DNA of 64,000 bases from Rhipidocladum racemiflorum (Eukaryota > Streptophyta > Magnoliopsida > Poales > Poaceae), in the NCBI GenBank assembly GCA_036346355.1, contig CM070577.1, forward strand, positions 84,032,509-84,096,508, given 5' to 3'. This document shows positions 24,293-35,209 of the stretch, one piece after another; position 1 is the first letter of the stretch; every line of letters starts with the position of its first letter. The notes under the pieces were generated by a model. It saw only the letters and a program-made list of their open reading frames with translations. It was not told where the DNA came from and did no database searches. A program made the translations under genes and the position numbers.

Positions 24293-25912
24293 TTATGTAG
24301 GAGTATGTGAAAAATCTCCCCCTGAAATCTGCACTTCTCTAAGCCTCATCATCCCGATTCCTCTAATACATCTTTCAAAGGAAGATGCCGGGAGTGACTT
24401 AGTGAATAAATCTGCGAGATTTTCACACGACTTAGTATGCAGTATCTTTATCTCGTTCATCTTATGCATTTCATGAGCATAAAAGAACTTGGGGTTGATA
24501 TGCTTTGTAAGGTTACTCTTCACATATCCCATTTGTACTTGTGCAACACAAGCTGCATTATCTTCATAGATAATAATGGGGATTTGTTCCATGTTCAGAC
24601 CACATGACTTCTGGATGTGGTGAACCATTCTTCGAAGCCATGCACATTCCCGAGAGGCTTCATACAATGCAATGATTTCTGAGTGGTTAGTCGACGTCGA
24701 GACAAGAGTCTGCTTAGACGACTTCCAAGAAATTGCTGTTCCACCGCAAAGGAAAACATACCCAGTTTGTGACTTGCCAGTATGCGGGTCCGATAGGTAC
24801 CCAGCATCGGCGTAGCCAACTAAATTCAATTCATTGTTTCTTCTGTAAAACAAGCCGAGGTCTTTGCTTCCTTGAAGGTAACGGAAGATGTCCTTCACCC
24901 CTTTCCAATGCCTTTTGGTGGGTTCTGCACTGTACCGCGCTAGCAAATTCACGGCGAACGCAATGTCCGGCCTAGTGCTATTCGCAAGGTACATGAGCGC
25001 TCCAATTGCACTCAAGTATGGGAATTCCGCTCCCAGGACTTCCTCCCCCTCTTCTTTAGGCCTGTACGGGTCTAGGTCTGCTTGGAGTGACCTTCCGACC
25101 ATTGGGGTCTTTGCGGGGTATGCCTTTTCAAAGCCAAATCTCTCCAACACTTTCTGCGTGTAGGATGCTTGATGTACCAAGATTCCGCCTTGGACATGTT
25201 CAAGCTGCAAGTCTAAACAGAACTTGGTTTTACCCAAGTCTTTCATTTCAAACTCAGATTTCAAGTATGTGCATGCTTCTTCAATTTCCTCATCCGTCCC
25301 AATGATGTTCAAGTCATCTACATAGACGGAGATTATACAAAATCCATTCGTGGATCGTTGTATAAATACACATGGACAATCTTCGCTGTTCGTGTAGCCT
25401 TTCTTGCAGAGAAAGTCACTCAGACGATTGTACCACATTCTTCCTGACTGTTTTAGCCCATACAGTGATTTATCCAATTTCACACTGTATAGGTTTCTGT
25501 TTGCTCTGTCTTGGTTCGGGATAGGGATACCTTCCGGTACTTTCATATAAATCTCCGAATCCAAGTTTCCATACAAATATGCTGTGACAACATCCATTAG
25601 CTTCATTTTCAACTTCAAGTTGACTGCCATTGAGATCAAGTATCTAAAGGTAATTCCACCCATGACCGGAGAATAGGTTTCTTCATAATCAACCCCAGGA
25701 CGTTGAGTGAAACCTTGAGCGACAAGCCTTGCCTTGTACCTTATAACTTCATTGTTTTCATTCCTCTTCCGAACAAAAACCCATTTGTGCCCCACGGGGT
25801 TATATGGGGAGGCGTGCGGCACACAGGCCCAAACACCTCTCTTTTGTTTAGAGAAACTAACTCTGCAGTGATTGCCTTCTTCCAATCTTCCCAATCGAGC
25901 CTTTTCTTGCAC
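24293..25912 (-). pseudogene. Copia reverse transcriptase and RNase H
   Basis: 539 residues, nearly complete Ty1/copia RT-RNase H. Motifs: NPVGHKWVF near the start, VVTAYLYG, SLYGLKQSGRMWYNRL, the catalytic YVDDLNIIG, then RNase H GYADAGYLSD, TSTNHSEIIALYEA, EDNAACV and the terminal NLADLFTKSLP. The first ~30 residues are out of frame with the preceding integrase/linker piece; the join lies near 25800-25840. The protein would copy element RNA into cDNA. It is broken only at its N-terminal junction. Confidence 0.93.
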
Positions 25913-26950
25913 TCTGCGAGAGATGCGGGCTCGGGATCATGATTAATGATCGTGGCAATCTTCTTTGCAAAGTATGCATCGACATTGGCTGTTGCTCTAT
26001 TCATCGATTCTCCCGTTATTACAAAGTTTATGGCCATTTCATCATGGGGTGCTTCGTGCACTTCTACTTGCTCTTCATTGCTATTTCCCATTCCAGGAGC
26101 AAGTTCCTTTAGTTTTTCTCCGCCAATGTGTGCGCACACATTATTTCCGGTGGCTTCTTCCAATGGAAGGTTCAGATCTGGAATTGCCTTTTCCACAGGC
26201 TTCTTTCCAGTGCCAGGTCTCAACTGGCTCCCCTTCTTGCTTTGGGGCACTTTTGTGATTGGCTGTGGTAAGTCCTCTTGCCCAGTTTTCCCCAGACGTC
26301 TCCGGGTACTTTGGGTTTGAGAAGCCAGATTTCCTGTTATTTTCTTTGAGGCCTCTGAACAGGATGAGGGATACCTTTTTTTTCTTTGGTATTTCAACCC
26401 TCTCTGGTGCATTTCTTGCTGGTACATGCGACTTAACCATGCTCTTCAGATCACAAAAATGATCAGGCAGTTCATTTGCTAAATTCTGCAAATCAATTAT
26501 CTTCTGGACTTCTTGATTTGCTTCATTAGTGCGAGGGTCATGCGCGGGGATCCCAGTGGAATGCCATATTATTTCCCGGCATTTTTCATCCAATGGTTGA
26601 TTCTTTCCCCCTAATGACGGGAAACGGTCCTCGTCAAAGATACAGTCAGCGAATCGGGCTGTATGCAAGTCTCCAGTCATGGGTTCCAAATACCTGATTA
26701 TGGATGCACTCTCATAACCAACGTATATCCCAGACTTGCGGAGAGGGCCCATTGCAGTCCGCTGTGGGGGTGGTATAGGTACATATACCATACAACCAAA
26801 ATTTCTAAGATGGGAAATCTTCGGGATGACCCCTTGCACTAGTTGCATAGGTGAATGGATGTTGTAGGCCGATGGTCTATAATTGATGAGTGCTGCTGCG
26901 TGCAGGACTGCGTGTCCCCAACAAGTGTTGGGCAAGTTACAACTCTGCAA
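25741..26950 (-). pseudogene. Copia integrase C-terminal and linker, frameshifted
   Basis: Two overlapping frames join here. The upper one (26141-26950) has the integrase tail with HLRNFGCMVYVPI and RKSGIYVGYES; the lower one (25741-26427) carries the linker and RT start, DWEDWKKAITAEL. The frame changes around 26290-26390. The linker includes a PDLNLPLEE stretch. Confidence 0.85.
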
Positions 26951-26993
26951 GAGCGGTGCGGCAATGAACTTAATCCTCTTTATTAGTGCTTGA

Positions 26994-27281
26994 CTAGCCC
27001 ATTTTGGCGTATGGACGTGCGATGCAGTGCTCCATGATTATTCCGTTCTTTGTGCAATAATCATCAAATGCCTTGGAAGTGAATTCACCGGCATTGTCCA
27101 TTCGAATGGACTTCACGCGATGATCAGGAAAAGCATTCTTAATTCTGATGATCTGCGAGATCAGTTTTGCGAATGCATGATTCCTTGTTGACAGCAAACA
27201 TGTATGCGACCATTTCGAGGAAGCATCAATGAGCACCATAAAGTATCGAACGGCCACGACAAGGGCTGAATCGGACCGCAA
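26994..27281 (-). pseudogene. Copia integrase catalytic core fragment
   Basis: 95 residues with FMVLIDASSKWSH and SIRMDNAGEFTSKAF, covering the first and second catalytic acidic residues of the copia integrase. It is shifted against both the zinc-domain piece above 27161 and the C-terminal piece below 26950. Confidence 0.88.
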
Positions 27282-27945
27282 ATATCCCCCTGAATGCGTT
27301 CCAGGAATGCAGGGATTTCATGTTGCACTTTCATAACAGAGGGTCTAGTTATTAATTTCCCGGTGGCACATGCATGGCACACAAAATCTTCGTGATTCGG
27401 AAAATTCTTAACATTAATGCCATGACCTTGTGAGTTGTTAACTATATTTCTCATCAATCTAAGACCAGGATGACCTAATCTACAATGCCATAAAGCAAAT
27501 AATTCAGAGCTTCTAAAGACAGTTTTCAAAGAAGTATACACTGCGTGTGCATTAATTTTCGTGTAGTACAGCCCAGATTCATATGAGGGACATTTTTCTA
27601 GTACCATCTTTCCATATTCCGCGTGCTTCACAATGCACAAGTGTTCTTTGCCATTTTCTTCATTGGTTTCTACGTGAAACCCATTGGCGCGGATATCTTT
27701 GAAACTTAAGAGAGTGCGGGTTGATTCGAGGTACAAGAGGGCTTCTTCAATTACCAAAGTTGTACCCATTGGCAATATAATTGTGGCTCTTCACGAGCCT
27801 ATTATATGCGTGTCGCTTCTGCGATAGTCGTAATCCTTCGGCGTTCTTCGTGATTATGCGGAAGTATTTCGACTCTCTTAAGATGGTATTTGTTGTGCCA
27901 CTATCAACAATGCATATTTCCTCCATTGGGCGCTACACGATTTCT
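27161..27945 (-). pseudogene. Copia protease and GAG-pre-integrase / zinc domain
   Basis: The annotated frame 27161-27775 carries the pre-integrase domain (HCRLGHPGLRLMR, then CHACATGKL), the H-H-C-C integrase zinc site. Just upstream, about 27889-27930, another frame reads CIVDSGTTNTIL, the retropepsin active site of copia elements. The frame break between them is near 27780. Confidence 0.85.
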
Positions 27946-27949
27946 AGAT

Positions 27950-30311
27950 GAAAAGAAAAATAATTCTAATCATACAGTTGGCTAAGTAATTCAAAAATTG
28001 CTTGTAAATAAAGAATACTTTGGAATAAAGAGTAAATTGCAATTCTATTCATGAGAAAAGTATGCTCTTCGAGAGCTTACTATTCATTATGCAATCGATG
28101 TCTATGTGAGATAATTCGACAATTCATGTCAGTTCTTCAAAAACTCACGTTAGATAATGCCACACCTTTGCACATTCATAAGGTTCTTCCATTAGATTCT
28201 GCGTGTAATCTAATAGGAAATTGTTGCTAGATTCAATGAAATGCATAATTGAATTCTCATGAGTTTCGACAAACTAAAAGAAAATAATAATTGCAAGATT
28301 CATAAATACATGATTCATAAATGCGGGATTCATAGATACAAGATAAATGCAAGATTCGATTCATAAATATTCGAGAATAAACAATAATTGCACAATTCAT
28401 AAATGCGGAAATAAATTCTCGAAATTTCCGAATTTTTCTTAGTATTTGGCAATTTTACATTAATTATCTGACAATTTTCCAGCATCACTTGATAACAGAA
28501 AATAAATTGCAACATGAATTAAACATGGCATAAGTCTAATTACAACTTATATAATTCTTGTTGGCTGGGAACGAAAACAGGTAATGAATATCTCTGTCAA
28601 TTTGACTCTTGGCCAGTCAACGCCCCTAGGGCTCACATGAGGAGGGAGCACTTCCGTTTAGGTGCCAATTAAAGAACCAAGCCTCATGTGTGTTTTTCTA
28701 GACACCAATTGTCTCATATCTGTTTATTCATTACCAAAATCAAATCCCAACCACTCATGTTCTCATAAACTGTTGTATGAGAAATTCTGGAATTTTCCTA
28801 ACACTTTTCATAATTTCTGCTAATTTCCAAGCAATTTTCAGAATTACTTTACAACAGGAAATTGAATTTCAGCAAATATCAACATAACATAATTTATAAA
28901 TTCATAAATTCGGAAAATAAATTCTCATGAATTTCCGATACTCTAAATAGAGCAATTATTGCAAAAATTCATGCAAAAATTCATAAATGCAGAAAATAAG
29001 GCTAAGGAAAAATTAAAAACAGAGCCATGCAATTTTCTGGGTTTTTTTTTATATATTTTTTAATCAATTTTCCGAAATCTTAATCAATTTTCTGAATTCT
29101 CTAATTGATTTTCGGAAAAAGGAAAAAAAACAATCAGAAAATAGGAACCGGGGGCAAGGAGGTAAAATCCTCCTCCCCCCGTGCGCATGATGCGTGGACT
29201 TCATGTCCTGCTCAAAGTCCTTGTTCAAACTTTGAGGCACATCAGGACTTCAAGTCCTTGTTCCCTTCTTCATGCATGGACTTTGTGTCCGACCGAAAAG
29301 TTGCCTCGACTTGGGCCGTGCAGCAACTTGGGCTTTCGGCTTGTGCCGTGCAGCGACTTGGGCCGCCAGAACCAGTCTTCCGCGTTTGGTTTTTTTTTCT
29401 TTCTTTTTTTTTATAGGCCGTGCGGCCGCTGCGTCGGCAGCTACGGTCATGGCCTGCTTGCGTGCTGTACGCAGGGGCTGCATGCTCGTGATGCGCGCCG
29501 GGTCGTTGGGCATGCGCCAGCGCCGCAATGCATGTTGCGTCTGCCTTACTCTTTGCAAAGCGCCATCGCCGGTGTGTGTCGCGGCGGCCATTGCGTGCGG
29601 CTGCGATAACCGATGCCTCGGCGAAGAGCTTGGCTCGGCAGCGGCTCAGCTGCCGGCTTGGCGCGTTGGCGGAGTGCCGTCGATGTGGCTATGCGGCGGT
29701 GGCGTGAGACGGCCGGCCAAGCGGTTTCGAGGTAACGCGCTTCGTGCGCTTGCATCGTCGGTGGAGCTGGGTAACAGGCGCGGCACTAGCTTGGCGGCGG
29801 CGGCTTTGTGCCAAGGTGCCAGGCCGAGACGACGGCTTCATGCCTTGATGGCGCAGTCGGCTTCGAGCCAAGGGGTAGCGCTGCGAGCGCAGCGAGGCGG
29901 GCATTTGCGCCGTGTATGGTGCCCGATCTTGGGCGGTCTTCGAGCCGATCCAATGATATTCCCCGTAGCTTCATGCTACGTGATAGTTGCTCTGTTTTTT
30001 TGTAGCTTCATGCTACTAGTACCTAGATGCATAGAATAGATGCATGCACAAATTTGATGAGCCCCCGTTTCTCATCTCACCTTTTCTCACTTTTTCGATC
30101 TGCTTTCCGGTAGACTATTGCGTAGGATAGAGTCGCGTAGGACTTTTATTTCGGCAATCCGAGTGGATGCCGGCTTGATGGCGAGTTGATTGCAGATCGG
30201 ATCGGGCGATCAATCGCCGGTAGTAGACGTTAAATCGTCGTCGATGATCCTTCGCTTCTTGTCTTTTCTCACCTTTCAATCTTTCTCGGTAGAGCTTACG
30301 TGCTGATAACG
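27950..30311. other. Copia 5' internal region without recognisable gag
   Basis: 2.36 kb between the protease and the upper LTR. The part 27950-29150 is AT-rich and contains repeated TTCATAAAT(T/G)C phrases; 29160-30000 is GC-rich with several long overlapping frames on both strands but no gag or zinc-knuckle motif that I recognise. It may be a decayed leader/gag or captured sequence. Confidence 0.5.
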
Positions 30312-30524
30312 TGTTAGACAACCTCGCCATCGAATAGTCGGGGTTGCCTAATAGATCTCAAGTGGAGAACAGAGAGAGAGGCGAGAGACACAATATGAGG
30401 AGGCAGTGGCTTTATTATTCTGTATGCTTGTGTACAATGGGGTGACCCCCTGCCTCCTATATATAGCGGTTCTGCTTAGAGATAAGGAAGAGTTCATATC
30501 GGATACGAATCCGGTTTCCTAACA
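30312..30524 (-). repeat. 5' LTR of the copia element
   Basis: 213 bp with the same ends as 23826-24044. On the minus strand it is followed by the primer-binding region near 30295-30310. Confidence 0.95.
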
Positions 30525-30525
30525 A

Positions 30526-31560
30526 TGTGAAGGCACGACGATGCAGTCCTCGTTCAATTCGCAGGCGCCATATACACCCGTCAAATTTCGTACGTGCATG
30601 GCATCAACCGAGTCAAGTCTTTTGTTCGCCTCTAATTTGTTGCGTACGTAGACCGAAGCTTTTTTTTTTTTGAACGGGAACGGCTGGAGCCCTGCCAAAG
30701 CTCTATAGAAGAAGTAACGACTTAAGCATTAAGCAATGCTGAATTCATCACACCATATATGTTTACCAGAGACAGAAGCTGGGAGCGACTGAATATTAAC
30801 AAGATGACTCACCTATATGTCAAATTTGGTCATGTTGGGCAGAGCTCTAGATCCCAGCTCCACCTTGGAGCTGAAACTTGTAGGCTAAAATAAAATGACT
30901 TAAGTTTATAATTTTATTCTAAAATATAAACAAGATGACTCACCTAAATACTCTTAATATACCCACAGCTCTAGCTTCACGAATCTGGTGGAGTTAGGAA
31001 TACCTAGCTCCACCAACTCCACGAATTTGGTGGAGCTGGAGCTCTGCCAAACACCACCCTAAAGTATGAACTGGATTTATAGGAGATCAAGATGCTGTAC
31101 CGCGGCAAAAACCGTCTGGAATTAATTGCATACAGCCAAACAATTATTATAAAGTTACAGCGATTAAAAGAACGAAACAAACATGTCTCGAAGGAAGGTT
31201 GCAACAAGCTAGCTGGCTACTCTCGATCTCCTTCGCCGACGTGGTCTGAGAAGGCGATCGATCGATCTGATCGACTTCTTGTTCGATTCGAGCCGCGATT
31301 TGAATGTACATGCAAAATTAACTAACGGAATCGGCATGCGATCCAACAAAAGTGAATCGACCGAGCTGGCTATGCATTTCCAGGCATGTACTGCACGCAC
31401 GCGTGCACATCTGCTGTTTGGAAACCTTGTTATTGACGTTGTTGTTGCTGGAGTCCAACTCTTCCTCGACCGATCTACGTCTGATGCTTCGAAACGCGAC
31501 GCAGATTTCTCAGAAATTGATTCACACAGCTGTGTACTTTACGTTTACTACTGACCTGCC
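30526..31560 (+). other. Upstream segment of the 32378 gene with an internal MITE
   Basis: This is host sequence directly beyond the copia target duplication, related to 17320-17660. A ~235-bp MITE-like block at about 30830-31068 has ends GGGCAGAGCTCTAGATCC and GGAGCTCTGCCAAACACC and is related to copies at 34970-35207 and 37664-37750. No gene is supported here; frames at 31092-31681 have no recognisable domain. Confidence 0.5.
30830..31068. mobile_element. MITE, AGAGCTCTAG...GGAGCTCTGCC family
   Basis: The inner landmark TAAAATAAAATGA(C/A)TTAAG and ATATAAACAAGATGA is shared with 34970-35207, and terminal GAGCT-rich inverted repeats occur at both ends. It is about 235 bp and non-coding. Confidence 0.65.
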
Positions 31561-31573
31561 GGATCCATGCTTA

Positions 31574-31833
31574 GACCATCTCCAACCATATTCCCTTCAT
31601 TTCATTCCCTTCCCTTCCCTGTTCCCATTCCCTTTACTTCCCCTCATCTCCTACAGATTCCCTTTAAAGGGAATTGTATAGGGAAAGGAGAGAGAATCCC
31701 TTGCTGGAGGGAATGGGAGAGAGAATCCCAGGTTGAAAGGAATGCTGAAGGGAACCCGTTGGAGCGTTGAAGGGAATGAAAATCCCTTCACGAAGGGAAA
31801 ATGGGAGGGGAAGGGACATGGTTGGAGATGGTC
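31574..31833. mobile_element. Tourist-like MITE, 260 bp
   Basis: Ends GACCATCTCCAACCAT and ATGGTTGGAGATGGTC are inverted copies, and both flanks carry TTA (31571-31573, 31834-31836). The interior is a run of GGGAA/TTCCC-rich sequence that can form a long hairpin. It has the length and duplication of PIF/Harbinger MITEs. Confidence 0.88.
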
Positions 31834-32227
31834 TTACATAGGAAGGAGCACATACTTGCTTTTAATTAGAATATCTCCGATCTCACAGATCCTGTGAGTA
31901 GTGATTTATATTAGAAATTACTCATTCCAATCATACATAGTTATCATTTTAAACATAAATACCGTCAGACTATTAAAACTTTAACCGTCAATATTTTTAA
32001 ATATTTAAAATGGATATATTAAAATCACATATATATTTATTTATCTTAAAAAATATTTTCGCAATATTAAGATTTTAACGAATTTTATAAATATACTATA
32101 ATAAAAACTGTGTTTTAGTGGCATGGTTATTTCCCAAAGCGAACGAGCCGGTCAATCACCCATGCGACATGTGAAAGGCCAGCTCCACATGCAAGAAGGC
32201 TAGCGTACGTACGTGCGTAGCTTAGCC

Positions 32228-32235
32228 TATAAATA
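32228..32235 (+). promoter_or_regulatory. TATA box of the 32378 small gene
   Basis: TATAAATA in the context AGCCTATAAATAC, 150 bp before the start codon. The same GCCTATAAAT core precedes the genes at 37146, 43146 and 50248. Confidence 0.75.
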
Positions 32236-32377
32236 CGGCCCCTCGGGTTCGCCTCCACCATCATCCAACTCGAAGCAACCTCAACCACTCCAACGCATCG
32301 ATCGATCGGCCTGAGCTTGCAGCCCTGTTCGTTCGTAGCTCGATCGAAAACCTCTACATATATACTAGCAGTCCGGG

Positions 32378-32566
32378 ATGCCTCGCGGCGAGGAGAGCAG
32401 CGCCCAGAGGGCGGAAAGGAAGGAGGCGGTGGCGATGAACGGGGTGCCGCCGGCGACGCTGCACGGCATTGATGCGGACGCCGCGGCGTACATCGACAAG
32501 GTGAGGCGGCGGCTGGCGGCGGAGCAGGCGGCTGCTGCTAATAAGCCTCCCGCAGGCCGGCGTTGA
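32378..32566 (+). CDS. Small conserved-family protein, 62 aa
   Basis: A single-exon frame, MPRGEESSAQRAERKEAVAM at the N terminus, then a middle segment and a charged helix with DADAAAYIDKVRRRL near residues 35-50, ending in a basic tail. MPRG and the AQRAE block correspond to MPRAGEIRVQRVE of the gene at 34743; the AxxxIxxxRRxL helix matches the C-terminal motif of the genes at 37146 and 50248. There is no signal peptide or membrane segment. A TATA box lies 150 bp upstream and GC3 is high, as in expressed grass genes. The function is unknown; the C-terminal motif resembles the short DUF761 tail, but this is an inference. Confidence 0.72.
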   Translation: MPRGEESSAQRAERKEAVAMNGVPPATLHGIDADAAAYIDKVRRRLAAEQAAAANKPPAGRR

Positions 32567-33260
32567 ATTGAATCACATGGATGGATGGATGGATTAGGAT
32601 ATGAAGATGCCCCGATCCTCTCGTTCTTTTTTACATAGCGTCATAGAATATCCGCTGTCAAACTTGTATCACTGGTATATTTCAAAATATTATAATCTTC
32701 TTAGTATATAATAGTATAAATATAGAATACAATAGTCAAGTCGTGTCATGAAATAGTAAAAAGTTTTTTAAAAAATATCGAGTAAAAAAGAACGGAGAAT
32801 AATAAATAGGGGCATGAAGGTTTAGGTAAGAAATATATATTAATGCCTTGGTTATTATCGAGTCGATATATATGATCAATCCTCTGATTGTAACGATGTA
32901 TGTGCAAACTTATAAGAGTATGTACGTATGTGCTAGTGGTATTGTATGATTGTATGTATCCGTGTATTGATCACCAAAGAAGTAACGGAGATTTATAGAC
33001 GTGTTTATGTACTAATTAAACTAGTCACCAGATGACTAGATGCTTTCTCTGTGATTACTATACACGCTAGCTGCATGGCTTTTGATCTTTGAGGGCGTAC
33101 GTCTTCTATTTTATTTCTTAAAAAAAGAAATAAAAAGAATTTATTTGGGGACAGTTGTATATTGGTGGTGTCGTTGCCACCAACGAAGCTCTTAACTCAC
33201 AAACTAGTATTGAAAATAGACAAAAACACATAGATATAAGCTAACTTTAATTAGGAAGAT

Positions 33261-33530
33261 ATAAGGCCAATTCGTTTCAGCCATTGGATTACGAATTCTA
33301 AATTATGGAAGAAGCTATTTTTGATTATGGAAAAATCGGACCGAGTTGACTGCGAATTCTAGGTCTAGGCTAGCAAGAATCAGCAAGAATACGGATTCTG
33401 ATTTTATTTAAAGGGCAGTTTTTTATTCTCAGAGAAGCTATCCAAAACCCCCGTTCGGTAAATAATTCGCTTCTTTTTTTTTAAAAAAAAAATAGAAGCT
33501 TTGCATAAGCTAAAATGAACGGGCCCTAAA
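33261..33530. mobile_element. MITE-like element
   Basis: The left end GGCCAATTCGTTTCAGCC is an imperfect inverted match to the right end GCTAAAATGAACGGGCCC, with TAA-like flanks. It is about 270 bp, AT-rich and non-coding. Confidence 0.55.
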
Positions 33531-34560
33531 CAAATTAATCTCGCCCAAATAAAGCATCAATTCGTACTCCAAAAAATCGTGAGTACCACGTACACTCGGC
33601 AAGTCTAATTATAGACTCAATTAGTCTATAATTAATGTGAGTAGACTACGCGTTTTGGGGCCAAGTTCTTAACAATGGAAGATATCTCTTGAAGAAGTGG
33701 CCAATCTACGTAAGTACGAGGAATGGAAATGCCCTTATAAATACCAATGTACATAGTCTTTGTTTGGATGTGTTGCGGCAAATTTGATTGGCATCCACAC
33801 ATCGCCGAAAATATATGGCACACTGTGAATTGCTACATTCTTATAATATATTTATACAGCCTAATAAAATTATAATATCACGATAGTAATCTACAATAAA
33901 AATAATATTATGACAGTAATCTACACGTGATCATTTTTGTGTATCTAATTTAAATATTTATAAGATAATAGCGGTTAAACTTTTAAATATTTAACTGCAC
34001 CTATATCTAAAATGATAATTATTTACGACGAAAGAGAGTATGACCTGTAGATCTAAACCATACACCGTCCACCGGTCCACGCCTGCGTTGTTGTCTGAAT
34101 CCTGGAACATGACTGCGTTATGCATCCGCCGCTAGCGCATCGTCAGCTTTCGCACGGGAGTCTCCAGCGACCGGAGAGGAACATTACGTGCGTGTCTATA
34201 TACACACACATCTTTTGGACTTTTGAGTGTGTATATACACACACACCTAGCTTAGCAGCGTACGTAGCAGTGCTAGCTAGTCAAGTGTCATGGTGTTGCC
34301 GTATGAATATATTTTTAACTAAATAATTAAATTATGATTTGCCACAGAGGAATGACTTGGCCCGGAAAGAGAAAGATGTAGCTGTTTTTTTTTTTTTTTT
34401 TTATTTTTTTTTTTTTTTGCTATTCGTAAGAGATGGGGGAGAGCGTGTCATGGCCGACAGTTCATATATAGTTGCATTGCTATTATTAGAGATGAGAAGA
34501 GAGGAGACGAACGACCGCTATCGACTGGTATATATATCTTAGTAAAAATATACACATGTG
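33531..34560. other. Intergenic, AT-rich
   Basis: No gene or transposon domain is recognised. It includes paired TGTGTATATACACACAC-type stretches near 34195-34250 and a T-rich run with few other bases at 34383-34420. Confidence 0.5.
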
Positions 34561-34635
34561 CGAGTGGAGGTACTTACCTTGCAGAATCAATTAGTCGAGT
34601 CAACCAGCAAACAGTATCTAACACAAGTTGGAGCA

Positions 34636-34643
34636 TACAAATA
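34636..34643 (+). promoter_or_regulatory. Degraded TATA-like site of the 34743 gene
   Basis: TACAAATA in the context GAGCATACAAATACATCC sits 107 bp before the ATG, where paralogues have CCTATAAATAC. One central base change separates it from the family core. Confidence 0.45.
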
Positions 34644-34742
34644 CATCCTCATCTCTCCAAGATTTTCTCGTAAAAGCAATTAACTGAAGAACACTTGATC
34701 AGCTAGCTATATCTCCAATCCTCGCAAAGCTGCAATAGATAG

Positions 34743-34991
34743 ATGCCGCGAGCAGGAGAAATCCGTGTCCAGAGGGTGGAAGCGACGAGAGATGAACCAG
34801 CGGCACCCTCCTCCTCCTCCGGCGGCGGCGGCGGCGGCATGGGCCAGATGTTCATCAACTCCGTACCGCCGGGGAAGGGCGGCGGCGCAGAGGAGGACGT
34901 CGTCAAGAAAGCCACAGCTTTCATCCAGTGGAAGATGGCCGCACTCAAATCGCAGGGGGACCAATTAAGTTCCTGTTTGACAGAGCTTTAG
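34743..34991 (+). CDS. Small-family protein with MITE-derived 3' end, 82 aa
   Basis: Starts MPRAGEIRVQRVEATRDE, the clearest version of the family's N-terminal block, followed by Ser- and Gly-rich linkers (SSSS, then six Gly, residues ~23-32) and a helix DVVKKATAFIQWKMAAL (~61-77). The last ~11 residues and the stop codon lie in sequence matching a MITE family (GTTCCTGTTTGACAGAGC...), so the original C terminus appears to have been replaced by insertion at about 34968. Upstream, only a degraded TACAAATAC stands where relatives have TATAAAT. It may be expressed weakly or be in decay. Confidence 0.65.
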   Translation: MPRAGEIRVQRVEATRDEPAAPSSSSGGGGGGMGQMFINSVPPGKGGGAEEDVVKKATAFIQWKMAALKSQGDQLSSCLTEL

Positions 34992-35207
34992 ATTCAGTTT
35001 CATCTCAGTTCTACAATTTGTAAGCTAAAATAAAATGAATTAAGTTTATATTTTTATCCTAAAATATAAACAAGATGACCACTTAAACACTCTTCATAAA
35101 CTCACAGCTCTTACTCCACGGTTCTGACGGGGCTAGAAATATCTAACTCCATTAGATCCATAAATCTAATAAAACTGAAGCTCCGCTCGGTAGGATCTAA
35201 AAGCCAA
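34970..35207. mobile_element. MITE inserted in the 3' end of the 34743 gene
   Basis: It shares GTAAGCTAAAATAAAATGA, ATATAAACAAGATGA and the GAGCTC-rich terminal repeats with 30830-31068. The gene's reading frame enters it and terminates at 34991. Confidence 0.7.
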
Positions 35208-35209
35208 CG

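Larger units (their letters stand above)
23826..30524 (-). mobile_element. Complete Ty1/copia retrotransposon, 6.7 kb
   Basis: The element has two LTRs with TGTTAG...CTAACA ends (23826-24044 and 30312-30524), about 215 bp each, differing by a few small indels and substitutions. They are flanked by the perfect duplication ATGTG (23821-23825, 30525-30529). On the minus strand, after the upper LTR, TTATCAGCACG follows as the primer-binding region; before the lower LTR is the purine tract AAGGAGGAG. Protease, integrase, reverse transcriptase and RNase H are recognisable but frameshifted, so the copy is not autonomous. No gag is recognised. Confidence 0.95.

Noticed and set aside
29272..30039. 255-codon plus-strand frame in the copia interior
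   Set aside because: GC-rich with equally long frames on the other strand, Ala/Arg/Cys-rich composition and no recognisable domain; it starts inside retroelement sequence and is best read as chance.
33632..33823. 63-codon minus-strand frame
   Set aside because: Composition is protein-like but no motif, splice signal or relative is seen; insufficient support.
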